Made by a program: the position numbers and the translations under genes. Of a stretch of 53,868 nt of DNA, positions 9,957 through 18,054 are shown in pieces; position 1 is the stretch's first letter; every line of letters begins with the position of its first letter. This DNA is from a bacterium (lineage in GTDB: Bacteria; 4484-113), in contig JAGGTK010000072.1 of assembly GCA_021163765.1 (NCBI GenBank), forward strand, positions 70,072 through 123,939, given 5' to 3'. The notes beneath the pieces were generated by a model. That model ran no database searches and was not told where the DNA came from. It worked only from the letters and a program-made list of their open reading frames with translations.

Positions 9957-10955
9957 TCACTGTACCGGAACCGGCACCTTCCTGAGTATGCCCTCTACAA
10001 CTCCGGAGGCCTTTACACCCGCGAGTTGCGCCGATGGGAGCATGATGATTCGGTGCGCCAAAACCATGAGCGCCATAGCTTTGATATCGTCCGGCGTCAC
10101 GTAATCGCGGCCGTCAATCAGGGCCCATGCCTGAGCGGTGCGCATCAAGCCGAGACTGCCGCGTATGGACGCGCCGACCAGCACATCCGGGTGGCTGCGG
10201 GTCTCCGTGCTCAGGCGAACGATGTAGTCACTCAGGGACGGCTTAATGAAAACCTGCCGCGAGAATCGCTGGAAATCCCTCAGCTCCTCCAGCGTGGTAA
10301 CTGAGCTTATCTCCTCAATGGGATGCGTTACCCGCTGCTCTTCCAGGATGTCGGCTTCCTCAGATGCGCCGGGATAACCGATCTGAAGCCGCATCAGGAA
10401 CCTGTCCAGTTGCGCTTCGGGAAGGTCGTACGTGCCCTGGTGCTCGATTGGATTCTGGGTCGCCACCACGAAAAACGGCACAGGAAGGTGATGGGTAACG
10501 CCGTCCATGGTGACCTGGCGCTCCTCCATCGCTTCGAGCAATGCCGACTGCGTGCGGGGTGATGTCCGGTTTATCTCGTCAGCCAGCAGGATGTTGGTGA
10601 ACACCGGACCCGCCTTGAAGGAAAACTCCCCGGTCTTCTGGTTGAACACCGTGCTTCCGGTTACATCCGCCGGCAGCAGGTCGGGTGTGAACTGGATGCG
10701 CGTGAATTTCGCCGCCACAGAGCGCGCCAGAGCGCGTGCCAACATCGTCTTGCCCACGCCGGGGACATCCTCCAGGAGTACGTGCCCGTTCGCCATCAGC
10801 GCCGCCAGGACGCGCCGGATGACGTCGTCCTTGCCGAAGACCACCTTCGCGATGTTTGCAGTTATTCGCTGGATCTGCCTGGTTGCGCGAAGCACGTCAT
10901 CCGGCTTTAGCGAGGCTTTCTCCTGAACCGTTTCTTTTGCGGTAGCGTCAGCCAT
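9957..10955 (-). CDS. MoxR-family AAA+ ATPase
   Basis: 332 aa from ATG 10955. Contains Walker A EDVPGVGKTMLARALA, Walker B ILLADEINR, sensor-1 VVATQNPIEHQGTYDLPEAQ and the sensor-2/lid DYVTPDDIKAMA, all typical of MoxR chaperone-like ATPases. ATG 10955 is chosen over an upstream TTG (10973) because GGAGG sits 6 nt before it. It leads a minus-strand operon with DUF58, a transglutaminase and a deacetylase. MoxR proteins are thought to activate or assemble partner proteins with metal or vWA domains; here DUF58 is the evident partner. Confidence 0.95.
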   Translation of the reverse strand: MADATAKETVQEKASLKPDDVLRATRQIQRITANIAKVVFGKDDVIRRVLAALMANGHVLLEDVPGVGKTMLARALARSVAAKFTRIQFTPDLLPADVTGSTVFNQKTGEFSFKAGPVFTNILLADEINRTSPRTQSALLEAMEERQVTMDGVTHHLPVPFFVVATQNPIEHQGTYDLPEAQLDRFLMRLQIGYPGASEEADILEEQRVTHPIEEISSVTTLEELRDFQRFSRQVFIKPSLSDYIVRLSTETRSHPDVLVGASIRGSLGLMRTAQAWALIDGRDYVTPDDIKAMALMVLAHRIIMLPSAQLAGVKASGVVEGILRKVPVPVQ

Positions 10956-10979
10956 AATGTCCTCCGCCGGCAAGAGCGT

Positions 10980-10988
10980 ATTATATCA
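10980..10988 (-). promoter_or_regulatory. Extended -10 promoter of moxR operon
   Basis: Minus-strand TGATATAAT, an extended -10 with a consensus TATAAT, 24 nt before ATG 10955. This leaves room for a short leader holding the GGAGG ribosome site. No convincing -35 was found. It lies back to back with the promoter of the zinc-ribbon gene at 11016. Confidence 0.6.
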
Positions 10989-11015
10989 GAGCCGGTAAAC
11001 ACCTTCGCCCGCTGG

Positions 11016-11024
11016 TGCTATAAT
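11016..11024 (+). promoter_or_regulatory. Extended -10 promoter of zinc-ribbon gene
   Basis: TGCTATAAT with a weak -35 TAAACA 17 nt upstream of TATAAT. The box ends 8 nt before GTG 11033 and no ribosome site fits in between, so a leaderless transcript is predicted. Confidence 0.6.
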
Positions 11025-11032
11025 CTGCGCCT

Positions 11033-11275
11033 GTGATAGAGGATCCCAAACCAAAGCTGTATTGCCCGTCCTGTTCTCGCCTTCTTGCCGTCGCGGAGGG
11101 CAAGGGAGTAGGCGATGAAATGGAATGCCCTTTCTGCCTTGCGCGGTTTGTTCTCGAAGCACACGCCTTCTACGAGGGGCGCATCACGAAAGAAAGCCCC
11201 CTGGCGGTGGTGGACGAGAAAACGCCTGCCGCTTGGCGCAAGAGGGGAGCTGGCGGCCCGGAAACACCTTCGTAG
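11033..11275 (+). CDS. Small zinc-ribbon protein
   Basis: 80 aa, starting at GTG directly after a TGCTATAAT promoter. It carries CPSC (residues 11-14) and CPFC (about 32-35), a four-cysteine zinc ribbon. The rest is low in recognisable features. Its last 54 codons overlap the yraN-like frame in +1. The C-terminal stretch after about residue 60 is the out-of-frame reading of the YraN N-terminus, so it may not be under its own selection. It could be a separate small protein or the N-terminal half of a protein joined to YraN by a frameshift. Confidence 0.6.
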   Translation: MIEDPKPKLYCPSCSRLLAVAEGKGVGDEMECPFCLARFVLEAHAFYEGRITKESPLAVVDEKTPAAWRKRGAGGPETPS

Positions 11276-11576
11276 CCTCGGCCACCGCATCCTGGACACA
11301 AACTACACCCATAAGCTCGGTGAACTCGACATCATCAGCGAGCGCCAGGGGAATATCGTATTCACCGAGGTGAAAGCGCGCACGGCAATCGAGGGATTCC
11401 GCCCGGCGGACAACCTGGGGCCCGCCAAGATACGCAAGCTGCGGCGCATCGCTGAGGTATACCTCAAGCACCGCGCGCTGACCGGCCGGCGGGTGCAGTT
11501 TGACATTATCGAACTCGTGTATCCCGCAGACGGGCGGGGAAAACCCAAGATTGAGCATTTCGAGCGGGCTTTTTAA
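11115..11576 (+). CDS. yraN: YraN/UPF0102-family endonuclease-like protein
   Basis: 153 aa as drawn. From about residue 40 it matches the UPF0102 family: LGARGELAARKHL, ILDTNYTHKLGELDIIS and FTEVKAR, the D-ExK pattern of the restriction-endonuclease-like fold. Family members usually begin near that point, so the first 40 residues, which overlap the zinc-ribbon gene out of frame, are unusual. ATG 11115 has GGGAG 7 nt upstream, and there is no ATG, GTG or close TTG nearer the core. The biochemical role of the family is poorly known; it is often near DNA processing and cell-division genes. Confidence 0.8.
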   Translation: MKWNALSALRGLFSKHTPSTRGASRKKAPWRWWTRKRLPLGARGELAARKHLRSLGHRILDTNYTHKLGELDIISERQGNIVFTEVKARTAIEGFRPADNLGPAKIRKLRRIAEVYLKHRALTGRRVQFDIIELVYPADGRGKPKIEHFERAF

Positions 11577-11600
11577 GTGCTGCAGAATATTCGGCCGCTT

Positions 11601-11633
11601 AAAAAGAGAGCCCCGGCCCAGAGGCCGGGGCTC
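11601..11633 (-). terminator. Rho-independent terminator of the SLH-porin gene
   Basis: An 11-bp perfect stem, GAGCCCCGGCC (11608-11618) pairing with 11623-11633, with a 4 nt loop. On the minus strand it is followed by a T-run at 11605-11601, so it ends the porin transcript 23 bp after its stop. On the plus strand it lies 31 bp after yraN but lacks a T-run. Confidence 0.88.
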
Positions 11634-11655
11634 ATTGTTGGCGGGGGATGTAATC

Positions 11656-13326
11656 TTAGAAGTAGAGCAGGAACTCGCCACGAACCAGAGTAATCGCGTC
11701 TTCAAGGTTGTTGAACTCGCCGGCCGAAATGACGTCAAGGCCCAGTGAAGCATTCTTCTCGAATGGATAACGGAAGTTGAACTTCAGGAGGCCTGGACGG
11801 TCATCAAAGAACGCATTGATGCGCTGACCGGTGTACCAGGTAACCTTGCCATAGAGATCGTTCCGGAACGTGTGCTCAGCAGTGACGCCGATGCCCTCAA
11901 AGTCGGAGGGGAAGTAGTTCTTGCCCTCGCGGCTCATGTTGAAAGCATCGCGCACACCGTTGACCGTGAAGTCCCACTCACTGAACGGGTCGTTGTCCAC
12001 GTTCGCGTAGACGGGCAGACCCTCAAGCTGGGCAATGCTCGCGCCAGCAACACTGACCTTCGTGCGACCGTCGTTGTAGACGTCCAGCTCTACGATGAGG
12101 GACATATCCTCAAGGCCGAAGTCGTCCGCGTTCAGGTCAGAAACGTAGGTCGGAGTGTAGTTCCACTCGGCACGGATGCCGTTGAACCACTCTTCATCCC
12201 ACCAGGGGATCTCGGCGTTGCCGGACAGGTCGATGTACTGCTCAGCGCCGTAGCCTGCAGGCGTGCCATCAAGGAAGACCTCAAGGTCATGCATATGACC
12301 CGGGATCTTGCCTTCACGGCCGTAATAGTGCAGGCCCATAAGGATGAAGTCGTCGTTGTCGTTGACATTGACGAGGCTAGACATGTTGCTCAGCGAAGCA
12401 ATGTTGGCATACGGATTCACGCCGAAGACGGCCTCAGTCCTGTAAGCGCCAACGTAAGCTGCCCAGTGGCCATACTGCCACGAAGTGTCGAAGCGGTAGC
12501 CAAAGTCTGAGCGGTAGCCGTTGTCGCCGGCAAGACCGAACTCGCCCTCGCTGAAATACTGACGGCCAACCGTGAAGGTCGGCGTATCACCAAACGAGTT
12601 GGTGTACGGCGTCAGATCGACCGTAGCCTTCGCGACATCCAGCACAAAGCTGCTGGACGCGGAGCGGTTGCCAAACGGCGGGTTGCCCGGGCGCGCTGCA
12701 CCCGTCTCGTTGTTGACGCCGGGCACGAAACCCGTGCCGACCGTGCCCTGGGCCTCAGCCGAAAGGACGGTGAAGTCAAAGGCGATGTTGTCCTCCGGCT
12801 GGAAGCCGAAGTGCAGGCCGAGTGCCTGCTCGTGACCGAAATCGTTGCTCCAGTCAACCACGCCAGTCGTCACATAGGCACCGGTGCGGACACGATAGAA
12901 GCCGTCGATCTCGTTGTCCTTGATGAGCTCCTTAAGCGTCTTGATGTCGTCAGTATTCGTGTTGACCTGGCCCTCAAGCCGGTCTACGCGAACACCCATC
13001 TCGGCGAGCTCATCGCGGAACTCGTTCGCCAGCCGGTCCAACCGCGCCATGCACTCGTCAATGCGCGAGTCGTCCATCGATCCCATCATGTCATCCAGCT
13101 TGGAGTACATGCGGGCGACGACCATCGCCATCTCGTAGCGGCTAAAGACGTTGTTGCCGCGGAAGGTGCCGTCAGGATAGCCCTCAACGAGGCCCTCCTG
13201 CTGGAGGTAGTCGATCGCTTCATATGCCCAGTGGTCCGTCGGAACGTCCCTGAACATACCGGCGAATGCCGTCGTAGCGAACGCCAACACAAACATTGCT
13301 GCCAAAGCGAAAATAAGATTACGCAT
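11656..13326 (-). CDS. SLH-domain porin-like outer membrane protein
   Basis: 556 aa. Signal peptide (residues 1-22, ending TTAFA), then one SLH domain (about 24-75: FRDVPTDHWAYEAIDYL and FSRYEMAMVVARM), then a coiled coil (about 80-130, MDDSRIDECMARLDRLANEF), then a long region of alternating residues rich in aromatic girdle positions that fits a beta-barrel, ending in a C-terminal aromatic strand (FLLYF). This is the OmpM/SlpA plan in which the SLH domain binds pyruvylated cell-wall polymer and tethers the outer membrane. The start has AAGGAG 8 nt upstream. Likely an abundant outer-membrane protein, as it has its own strong terminator. Confidence 0.92.
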   Translation of the reverse strand: MRNLIFALAAMFVLAFATTAFAGMFRDVPTDHWAYEAIDYLQQEGLVEGYPDGTFRGNNVFSRYEMAMVVARMYSKLDDMMGSMDDSRIDECMARLDRLANEFRDELAEMGVRVDRLEGQVNTNTDDIKTLKELIKDNEIDGFYRVRTGAYVTTGVVDWSNDFGHEQALGLHFGFQPEDNIAFDFTVLSAEAQGTVGTGFVPGVNNETGAARPGNPPFGNRSASSSFVLDVAKATVDLTPYTNSFGDTPTFTVGRQYFSEGEFGLAGDNGYRSDFGYRFDTSWQYGHWAAYVGAYRTEAVFGVNPYANIASLSNMSSLVNVNDNDDFILMGLHYYGREGKIPGHMHDLEVFLDGTPAGYGAEQYIDLSGNAEIPWWDEEWFNGIRAEWNYTPTYVSDLNADDFGLEDMSLIVELDVYNDGRTKVSVAGASIAQLEGLPVYANVDNDPFSEWDFTVNGVRDAFNMSREGKNYFPSDFEGIGVTAEHTFRNDLYGKVTWYTGQRINAFFDDRPGLLKFNFRYPFEKNASLGLDVISAGEFNNLEDAITLVRGEFLLYF

Positions 13327-13471
13327 TGGGCACTCCTTGGTTTAGTGGATTTTGGCTTCCACTGCCTTTGCAAGGAGGACAGGACAAGTTGCCATGTTTC
13401 CTCTTCCCGTCCGCCGAGCTCCGGCCGTGGCAGCCAATATTGCTGCTACCTGCCGTCCCTGCCTTAACCAA
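13319..13471 (-). CDS. Candidate 50-residue leader ORF before the porin gene
   Basis: A short frame from TTG 13471 with a strong GGAGG (13485-13481) 9 nt upstream; the ribosome site lies in the last codons of the preceding gene. It runs 50 codons and stops (TAA 13321-13319) 7 nt inside the porin gene, so it could couple porin translation. The product contains CPPC and is glycine/serine rich with no known domain. The same DNA contains several short inverted repeats (for example 13344-13349 with 13358-13363), so it may instead be a structured 5' leader. I cannot tell these apart. Confidence 0.3.
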   Translation of the reverse strand: MVKAGTAGSSNIGCHGRSSADGKRKHGNLSCPPCKGSGSQNPLNQGVPNA

Positions 13472-13477
13472 GTATTA

Positions 13478-13939
13478 TCACCTCCTTTTAGAAGGCAGAT
13501 GGGCTTGTCGGTAACCGAAATTATCAGCGCGGCTGTCCCGCCTGAGCAGAACCCAGGCGGCATAGCCGTCAAGAGGGGGGGGTGCTAGGAAATAGAACAG
13601 GTACCGCAAATGCCTTGCGAGCCAGCATCCCCCGCTCGCTTGCAGGTAGAGTTTCAGCGCATCTTTTGTGCTCCCGTGCTCGTCTATCACTGCGACCCGG
13701 TCCGTGCCGAACACTTCTTCAGCCGCAGATATAACGCGCTTGCGGGCGGTGCCACCGCCCACTACAACCCGGGACACGTCAAAGAACCGCGAAACCCACT
13801 GCAAAAACGCCCCCAGTTTATCAAGGTTCACTACACCCACCAACGGTGAATGCAATAGCGGGCACTCGATTGCCCAGCCGCACTTCCGGCTGCCGGGATC
13901 CAGCGCCAGCCTCGTTCCCAAGATGAAAATTTCTAGCAT
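13478..13939 (-). CDS. YqgF/RuvX-like RNase H-fold protein
   Basis: 153 aa. LALDPGSRKCGWAI near the N-terminus matches the first motif of the YqgF/RuvX family (DxGxxxxG). VVVGGGTARKR and VAVIDEHGSTKDAL match the second and third motifs (cf. VVGLP and DERxTT in RuvX). The family includes pre-16S rRNA maturation and Holliday-junction-type nucleases. Conservation outside the motifs is low, so it may be a divergent relative. The start ATG 13937-13939 has only a weak AAAGG upstream. It lies 32 bp after the aroQ stop. Confidence 0.6.
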   Translation of the reverse strand: MLEIFILGTRLALDPGSRKCGWAIECPLLHSPLVGVVNLDKLGAFLQWVSRFFDVSRVVVGGGTARKRVISAAEEVFGTDRVAVIDEHGSTKDALKLYLQASGGCWLARHLRYLFYFLAPPPLDGYAAWVLLRRDSRADNFGYRQAHLPSKRR

Positions 13940-13971
13940 TAATCGCCTTTGAAGTCAAGGTTGGGAGCCCT

Positions 13972-14415
13972 TTAGCCTTTCTCCGCGAGGGCAACCAGCG
14001 CATTAACGGCCAGGCGGTAGCCTTCCACCCCCATTCCGCAGATGAAACCATCAGCTACCTCAGCTATCAGGTCGTTGCGCCTGAAGCGCTCGCGCGCGAA
14101 AACGTTTGTTATGTGCACAACGATTCTCGGATGCGGGAACGCCGCCACGCTGTCCCGAAGCGCGTATGACTGGTAGGAAAGCCCCGCCGGGTTTATCACC
14201 AGGCCGTCGAACTTCCCGTGACCCGAGTTCAGGAGGTCTATAATTTCGCCCTCCCTGTTACTCCGGCCAAATACGAGCGTGACTCCCTTGAGCTTCTTGC
14301 GCGAGTACTCCTCAAGGTCATCCTCAAGCTGGGTTAGCGTCGCCGTCCCGTAAAGCGCCGGCTCCCGCGTCCCCAGCAGGTCAAGGTTCGGGCCGTTTAC
14401 AACCAGGATTTTCAT
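13972..14415 (-). CDS. aroQ: Type II 3-dehydroquinate dehydratase family protein
   Basis: 147 aa from ATG 14415, the usual length for AroQ, third step of the shikimate pathway in the cytosol. Family motifs: NGPNLDLLGTREPALYG (with the catalytic Arg and Tyr), RSNREGEIIDLL, INPAGLSYQSYALRD, IVVHITN and GMGVEGYRLAV. The start is preferred over an upstream TTG because GGGAG lies 6 nt before it. Compared with the well-known enzyme of Mycobacterium, the His of the THTS motif is Tyr and the Glu two residues before the catalytic His (EVHISN) is Val. The tyrosine and the acid His are kept. It may be an active variant or a family member with another role. Confidence 0.85.
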   Translation of the reverse strand: MKILVVNGPNLDLLGTREPALYGTATLTQLEDDLEEYSRKKLKGVTLVFGRSNREGEIIDLLNSGHGKFDGLVINPAGLSYQSYALRDSVAAFPHPRIVVHITNVFARERFRRNDLIAEVADGFICGMGVEGYRLAVNALVALAEKG

Positions 14416-14484
14416 ATCGTCTCCCTGCGTCAACCCCCGTGATTTGCCTGTGCAACAGTCGCCGGCGAGAGCACCACTTTACGG

Positions 14485-16953
14485 CTACTCGAACAGCGGC
14501 TCGTCCTTTTCGCCTGAGTGAATTATCTCGACAGAAGAGACCGCGTCGTCCGGCTTCAGGTTTATCACCCGCACGCCCTGAGTGGCACGGCCCTGCTGCG
14601 AGACCTGCTTCACCTCACTGCGGATGAGCATGCCGTGCAGCGTAATTACCAGGAACTCGTCCTCGTCACCCACTACGTGCGCCGAAACTACAGGCCCCGT
14701 TTTCTCCTTTACACGCATGCAGATGATTCCCTTGGTGCCCCGGTGCGTCTGGCGGAACTCTGCAAGATCCGTCCGCTTGCCGAAGCCCAGCTCACTGACG
14801 ACCAGCAGTTCCCGCTCCGGCTCAACGATGTTCATCCCTATCACCGCGTCGTCGCCGCCCGAAAGCCGCACGCCCTTTACGCCACGCGCGCTTGTGCCCA
14901 TCGTGCGGACCTCGCTCTCATTGAAGCGCACGGCCAGCCCCTTTCGGGTACAGATGATGATCTCGTCATCGCCTGTGGTTGGCTTCACAAAGTCCAGGGA
15001 GTCCCCGTCGTCCAGGTGGATGGCACGCTTGCCGGTCACGCGAAGAGACGCGAATGCCGCGAGCTCCACCTTCTTGACGACACCCAGGCGGGTGCACATA
15101 AACAGGCCTGGCCGCGAGAAGTCCCCAAGCGACACCAAGGCGGTAACCGTCTCCCCCGCAGTGATCCCGATGAGGTTGATTATCGGCGTGCCCTTCGCCG
15201 TCCGCTCGAACGAGGGGATGCGGAAGACGCGCAGCGAATACACGTTGCCCCGGTCGGTGAAGCACAGTATCGTGTTGAGCGTGCTCGTGGTCAGCATCGC
15301 CCGCACGACATCGTCGGTCTTCATCGTCTGTCCGATAAGGCCGCGTCCGCCGCGCCCCTGGACGCGGTAAGTTGACAGCGGGACGCGCTTTACGTAGCCG
15401 TTGGCTGTCAGCGAGACTACAACCGGCTCGTCCTTGACCAGGTCTTCCTCGTCGATATCCGCGCCGTCAGCGTCGCGCAGAATGACCGTGCGCCGCGGGT
15501 CGCCGAACTTCTCAATCGCCTCGTCGAGCTCGGAAACGATGACCTCGTCAACCTTCTTTGGATCAGCCAGAATATCTTTCAGCTCTTTGATCCTGGCCTT
15601 CAGCTCCTTCAGCTCGTCGAGCACCTTCTGGCGCTCCAGGCCGGTAAGCTGAGCCAGGCGCATATCCAGGATGGCCTTCGCCTGCACCTCGGTCAGCTCG
15701 AACTCCTCCTGCAGGCGGAACGACGCCGCCTCGCGGTTCTTGCTGGAGCGGATTGCGTCCACAATCTCGTCCAAACGGTCGAGCGCAATCTTGAGGCCCT
15801 CCAGGATATGCCCGCGTTCCTGGGCCACTTTAAGCTCAAAGCGCGTGCGCCTGGTCACAACATTCTGCCGGTAGCCAATGAACTCGGTGAGTATGTCTTT
15901 CAGGCCCATCACGCGCGGCGCGCCATTTCGAAGCGCGAGCATGATGATGCTGTAGGTGATTTGCAAAGGCGTGCTTTTATACAGGTTGTTCAGGATGACC
16001 TGCGGATTCGCGTCCCGCTTGAGTTCAATTACCACACGCGAGCCGGTGCGGTCTGATTCGTCGCGGATGTCCGAGATGCCCTGGAGCTTCTTGCTCGTCA
16101 CGAGCTCCGCAATGCGCTCGACCAAAACCGCCTTGTTGACCTGGTAGGGGACTTCGGTAATGACAATCCGAAAGCGGTCGCGCCGGTCCTGCTCGATCTC
16201 CGCCCGCCCCCGGACCACGATGCTGCCGCGTCCTGTGTGATACGCGCTCTTGATACCCCCCGCGCCGATGATGAAGCCTCCCGATGGAAAATCCGGGCCC
16301 GTCACGAACTGCATCAGCTCGTCCACTGGCGCGTCCGGGTTGGCAATCAGGTGCTTCAGCGCCCTGCCAAGCTCCCTCAGGTTGTGCGGCGGAATCCTCG
16401 TTGCCACGCCCACCGCGATGCCTTCTGTCCCGTTCATTAAAAGCAGGGGCAGCCCCGCGGGGAGAAGCACCGGCTCCATCGTCTTGGCGTCGAACGTGGG
16501 CAGGAACTCCGTGGTGTCCTTCTTGATATCTCGCACGAGATACTCGGCGATGGGGCGCAGGCGCACCTCCGTATACCTCATCGCCGCGGCTGCGTCGCCG
16601 TCGTTGGAGCCGAAGTTGCCCTGGCCCTCGATGAGGGGGTAGCGCATGTTCCAGGGCTGGGCCATTCTCACCAGTGCGTCATAGATTGCCATCTCGCCGT
16701 GGGGGTGGTATTTGCCCATCACCTCGCCCACGATGCGCGCACTCTTGTTGGTCTGCTTGTCCGACGTGTAACCGCCGTCCGCCATGGCGTAGATGATGCG
16801 GCGGTGAATCGCCTTCAGGCCGTCCGTGACGTCCGGAATGGCGCGGCCAACGATGACGCTCATCGCGTAGTCGAGGTAGCTTTCTTCCATCTCCTCGACG
16901 ATTTCGCGGGGGATAATCTTCTCGTCAAATTCGATGCGCTCGGTATTATCCAT
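14485..16953 (-). CDS. gyrA: DNA gyrase subunit A
   Basis: 822 aa, full length. It cuts and rejoins DNA as part of the GyrA2B2 enzyme that introduces negative supercoils. The catalytic Tyr is Tyr127 in [10 protein letters not shown]. The GyrA box near residue 535 reads QGRGGRG (canonical QRRGGKG), which supports gyrase rather than topoisomerase IV. Six beta-pinwheel repeats follow, with an acidic tail (EKDEPLFE). In the quinolone pocket the residue equal to E. coli Ser83 is Met88 and Asp82 is Glu87, while the residue equal to Asp87 is kept. gyrB is not in the window. It has its own promoter at 16996-17024. Confidence 0.97.
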   Translation of the reverse strand: MDNTERIEFDEKIIPREIVEEMEESYLDYAMSVIVGRAIPDVTDGLKAIHRRIIYAMADGGYTSDKQTNKSARIVGEVMGKYHPHGEMAIYDALVRMAQPWNMRYPLIEGQGNFGSNDGDAAAAMRYTEVRLRPIAEYLVRDIKKDTTEFLPTFDAKTMEPVLLPAGLPLLLMNGTEGIAVGVATRIPPHNLRELGRALKHLIANPDAPVDELMQFVTGPDFPSGGFIIGAGGIKSAYHTGRGSIVVRGRAEIEQDRRDRFRIVITEVPYQVNKAVLVERIAELVTSKKLQGISDIRDESDRTGSRVVIELKRDANPQVILNNLYKSTPLQITYSIIMLALRNGAPRVMGLKDILTEFIGYRQNVVTRRTRFELKVAQERGHILEGLKIALDRLDEIVDAIRSSKNREAASFRLQEEFELTEVQAKAILDMRLAQLTGLERQKVLDELKELKARIKELKDILADPKKVDEVIVSELDEAIEKFGDPRRTVILRDADGADIDEEDLVKDEPVVVSLTANGYVKRVPLSTYRVQGRGGRGLIGQTMKTDDVVRAMLTTSTLNTILCFTDRGNVYSLRVFRIPSFERTAKGTPIINLIGITAGETVTALVSLGDFSRPGLFMCTRLGVVKKVELAAFASLRVTGKRAIHLDDGDSLDFVKPTTGDDEIIICTRKGLAVRFNESEVRTMGTSARGVKGVRLSGGDDAVIGMNIVEPERELLVVSELGFGKRTDLAEFRQTHRGTKGIICMRVKEKTGPVVSAHVVGDEDEFLVITLHGMLIRSEVKQVSQQGRATQGVRVINLKPDDAVSSVEIIHSGEKDEPLFE

Positions 16954-16995
16954 CCTTAGTTTCCCGGGTTACCTCGTAAACGTTTGTAGGCATCC

Positions 16996-17024
16996 ATTTT
17001 ATCACCTTCTGGCGCGTCTGTGAA
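16996..17024 (-). promoter_or_regulatory. Promoter of gyrA
   Basis: Minus-strand TTCACA (17024-17019), 17 nt spacer, TAAAAT (17001-16996), preceded by TGA as an extended -10. It gives a leader of about 35 nt before ATG 16953. Confidence 0.65.
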
Positions 17025-17136
17025 CGGCTCTGAGGGGCCTATTCCCCTGTTATGAGCGCTGCAAAACAGGCTTTTTACAGGAGGAAGCAAGGCTATGATG
17101 CCGGTCAGTGCACCTGATAAAGGGACTTCATCGTCC

Positions 17137-17165
17137 TTTACTTGCATCGGGGGCTGGCTTATAAT
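17137..17165 (+). promoter_or_regulatory. Promoter of the gmk-rpoZ-coaBC operon
   Basis: TTTACT (17137-17142), 17 nt spacer, perfect TATAAT (17160-17165), then ATG 17179 13 nt later. The inverted repeat AAAGGGAC / GTCCTTT (about 17120-17139) lies just before and partly over the -35 and could be an operator or the end of an upstream hairpin. Confidence 0.65.
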
Positions 17166-17178
17166 ATTCGTTCGCGTA

Positions 17179-18054
17179 ATGAGGGCTTATAACACGAGCA
17201 TCGGCATCCTGCTGCCACGGCTGCGCATCGACTGGATCGGCGTGAACCTGGAAGGTTTCATGCACCGCATCCTGCTGGCCGCCAAGGCATCGCTGCCCGA
17301 CAATTTGTATTATCCGCCGTATCCGGTCGTTCGCACAGGGCACGGCTCCGATATGGCGGTGACAGACAGCAGGGAAATCATCCGCTCCGCCGAAAACCAG
17401 CTTGCCCGGTACACCATCCTCCCGCAGGAGGGGGCTTTAGCGGATCTCTACCGCAGGCTCGTGCGCGACGCAGGCAGGGCTGTTTACCCCAAAGCGTGGG
17501 AGCGCGTGGACTTCCACAGCCGTTACCTGGAGAAGCTGGACTTCCCCCCGCTGGTGAGCTGCTTTGACGCGCTCTGGTGGTATCTTCTCGGCCACACGAC
17601 CCGCACGCTTTCAGCCAGCCAGGGCCTGGAACTACTGTATGCCTTCTTCCTGGAGGAGAGCGCGACGGCCAGCGACCGGGGGGCGGTGGTGAGGGAGCGC
17701 TTCGCCGCGATGCAGCGCAAAGACACGCTGCTAATCGACAGCGAGATGCCGCTTCCCGCAAGCCCGTTCCCGGCGGGCTCGCAGTTTATCATTGTCGGCA
17801 GCGAAGATGCGCCCATTGAAGGCCCGAACACGGTATTCGCCACATTCCACGAAGCGCCGCTTGCGCTGAGGGTTGCCTGCCGCGTGGTCGCCACGGACGG
17901 CCGCACGGAACTCTCTAATATCGTGAAACAGGAACTCATCCAGCAGGCTATACTGCTGGCGAGAACGCGCCTGGGACTGCTGCCGGGAGCTCCAAATACA
18001 GTCGCCGAAGCGGAAGTGGAAAAAGAACCGGAGGGGGCGCCAGCGGGGAAATGA
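17179..18054 (+). CDS. Unrecognised protein upstream of gmk
   Basis: 291 aa from ATG 17179. An in-frame ATG at 17095 has AGGAGG 10 nt upstream, but codons between them are unlike the rest of the gene and contain the TATAAT promoter, so 17179 is preferred. No signal peptide or membrane helix; mixed alpha/beta composition, with a Glu/Ala/Pro-rich tail. In many bacteria yicC occupies the place before gmk and its product has a similar length, but I find no YicC motif here. The gene overlaps gmk by 4 bases (ATGA), so it is coupled to it. Function unknown. Confidence 0.8.
   Translation: MRAYNTSIGILLPRLRIDWIGVNLEGFMHRILLAAKASLPDNLYYPPYPVVRTGHGSDMAVTDSREIIRSAENQLARYTILPQEGALADLYRRLVRDAGRAVYPKAWERVDFHSRYLEKLDFPPLVSCFDALWWYLLGHTTRTLSASQGLELLYAFFLEESATASDRGAVVRERFAAMQRKDTLLIDSEMPLPASPFPAGSQFIIVGSEDAPIEGPNTVFATFHEAPLALRVACRVVATDGRTELSNIVKQELIQQAILLARTRLGLLPGAPNTVAEAEVEKEPEGAPAGK

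Noticed and set aside
13342..13572. 76-codon minus-strand ORF between the porin and YqgF-like genes
   Set aside because: Overlaps the YqgF-like gene out of frame and has no ribosome site; the shorter 50-codon frame at 13319-13471 has a better one.
14518..15375. 285-codon plus-strand ORF opposite gyrA
   Set aside because: Antisense to the GyrA C-terminal pinwheel; no domain or ribosome site.
17179..18054. YicC assignment from position before gmk
   Set aside because: Length and place fit, but none of the YicC sequence motifs can be seen.
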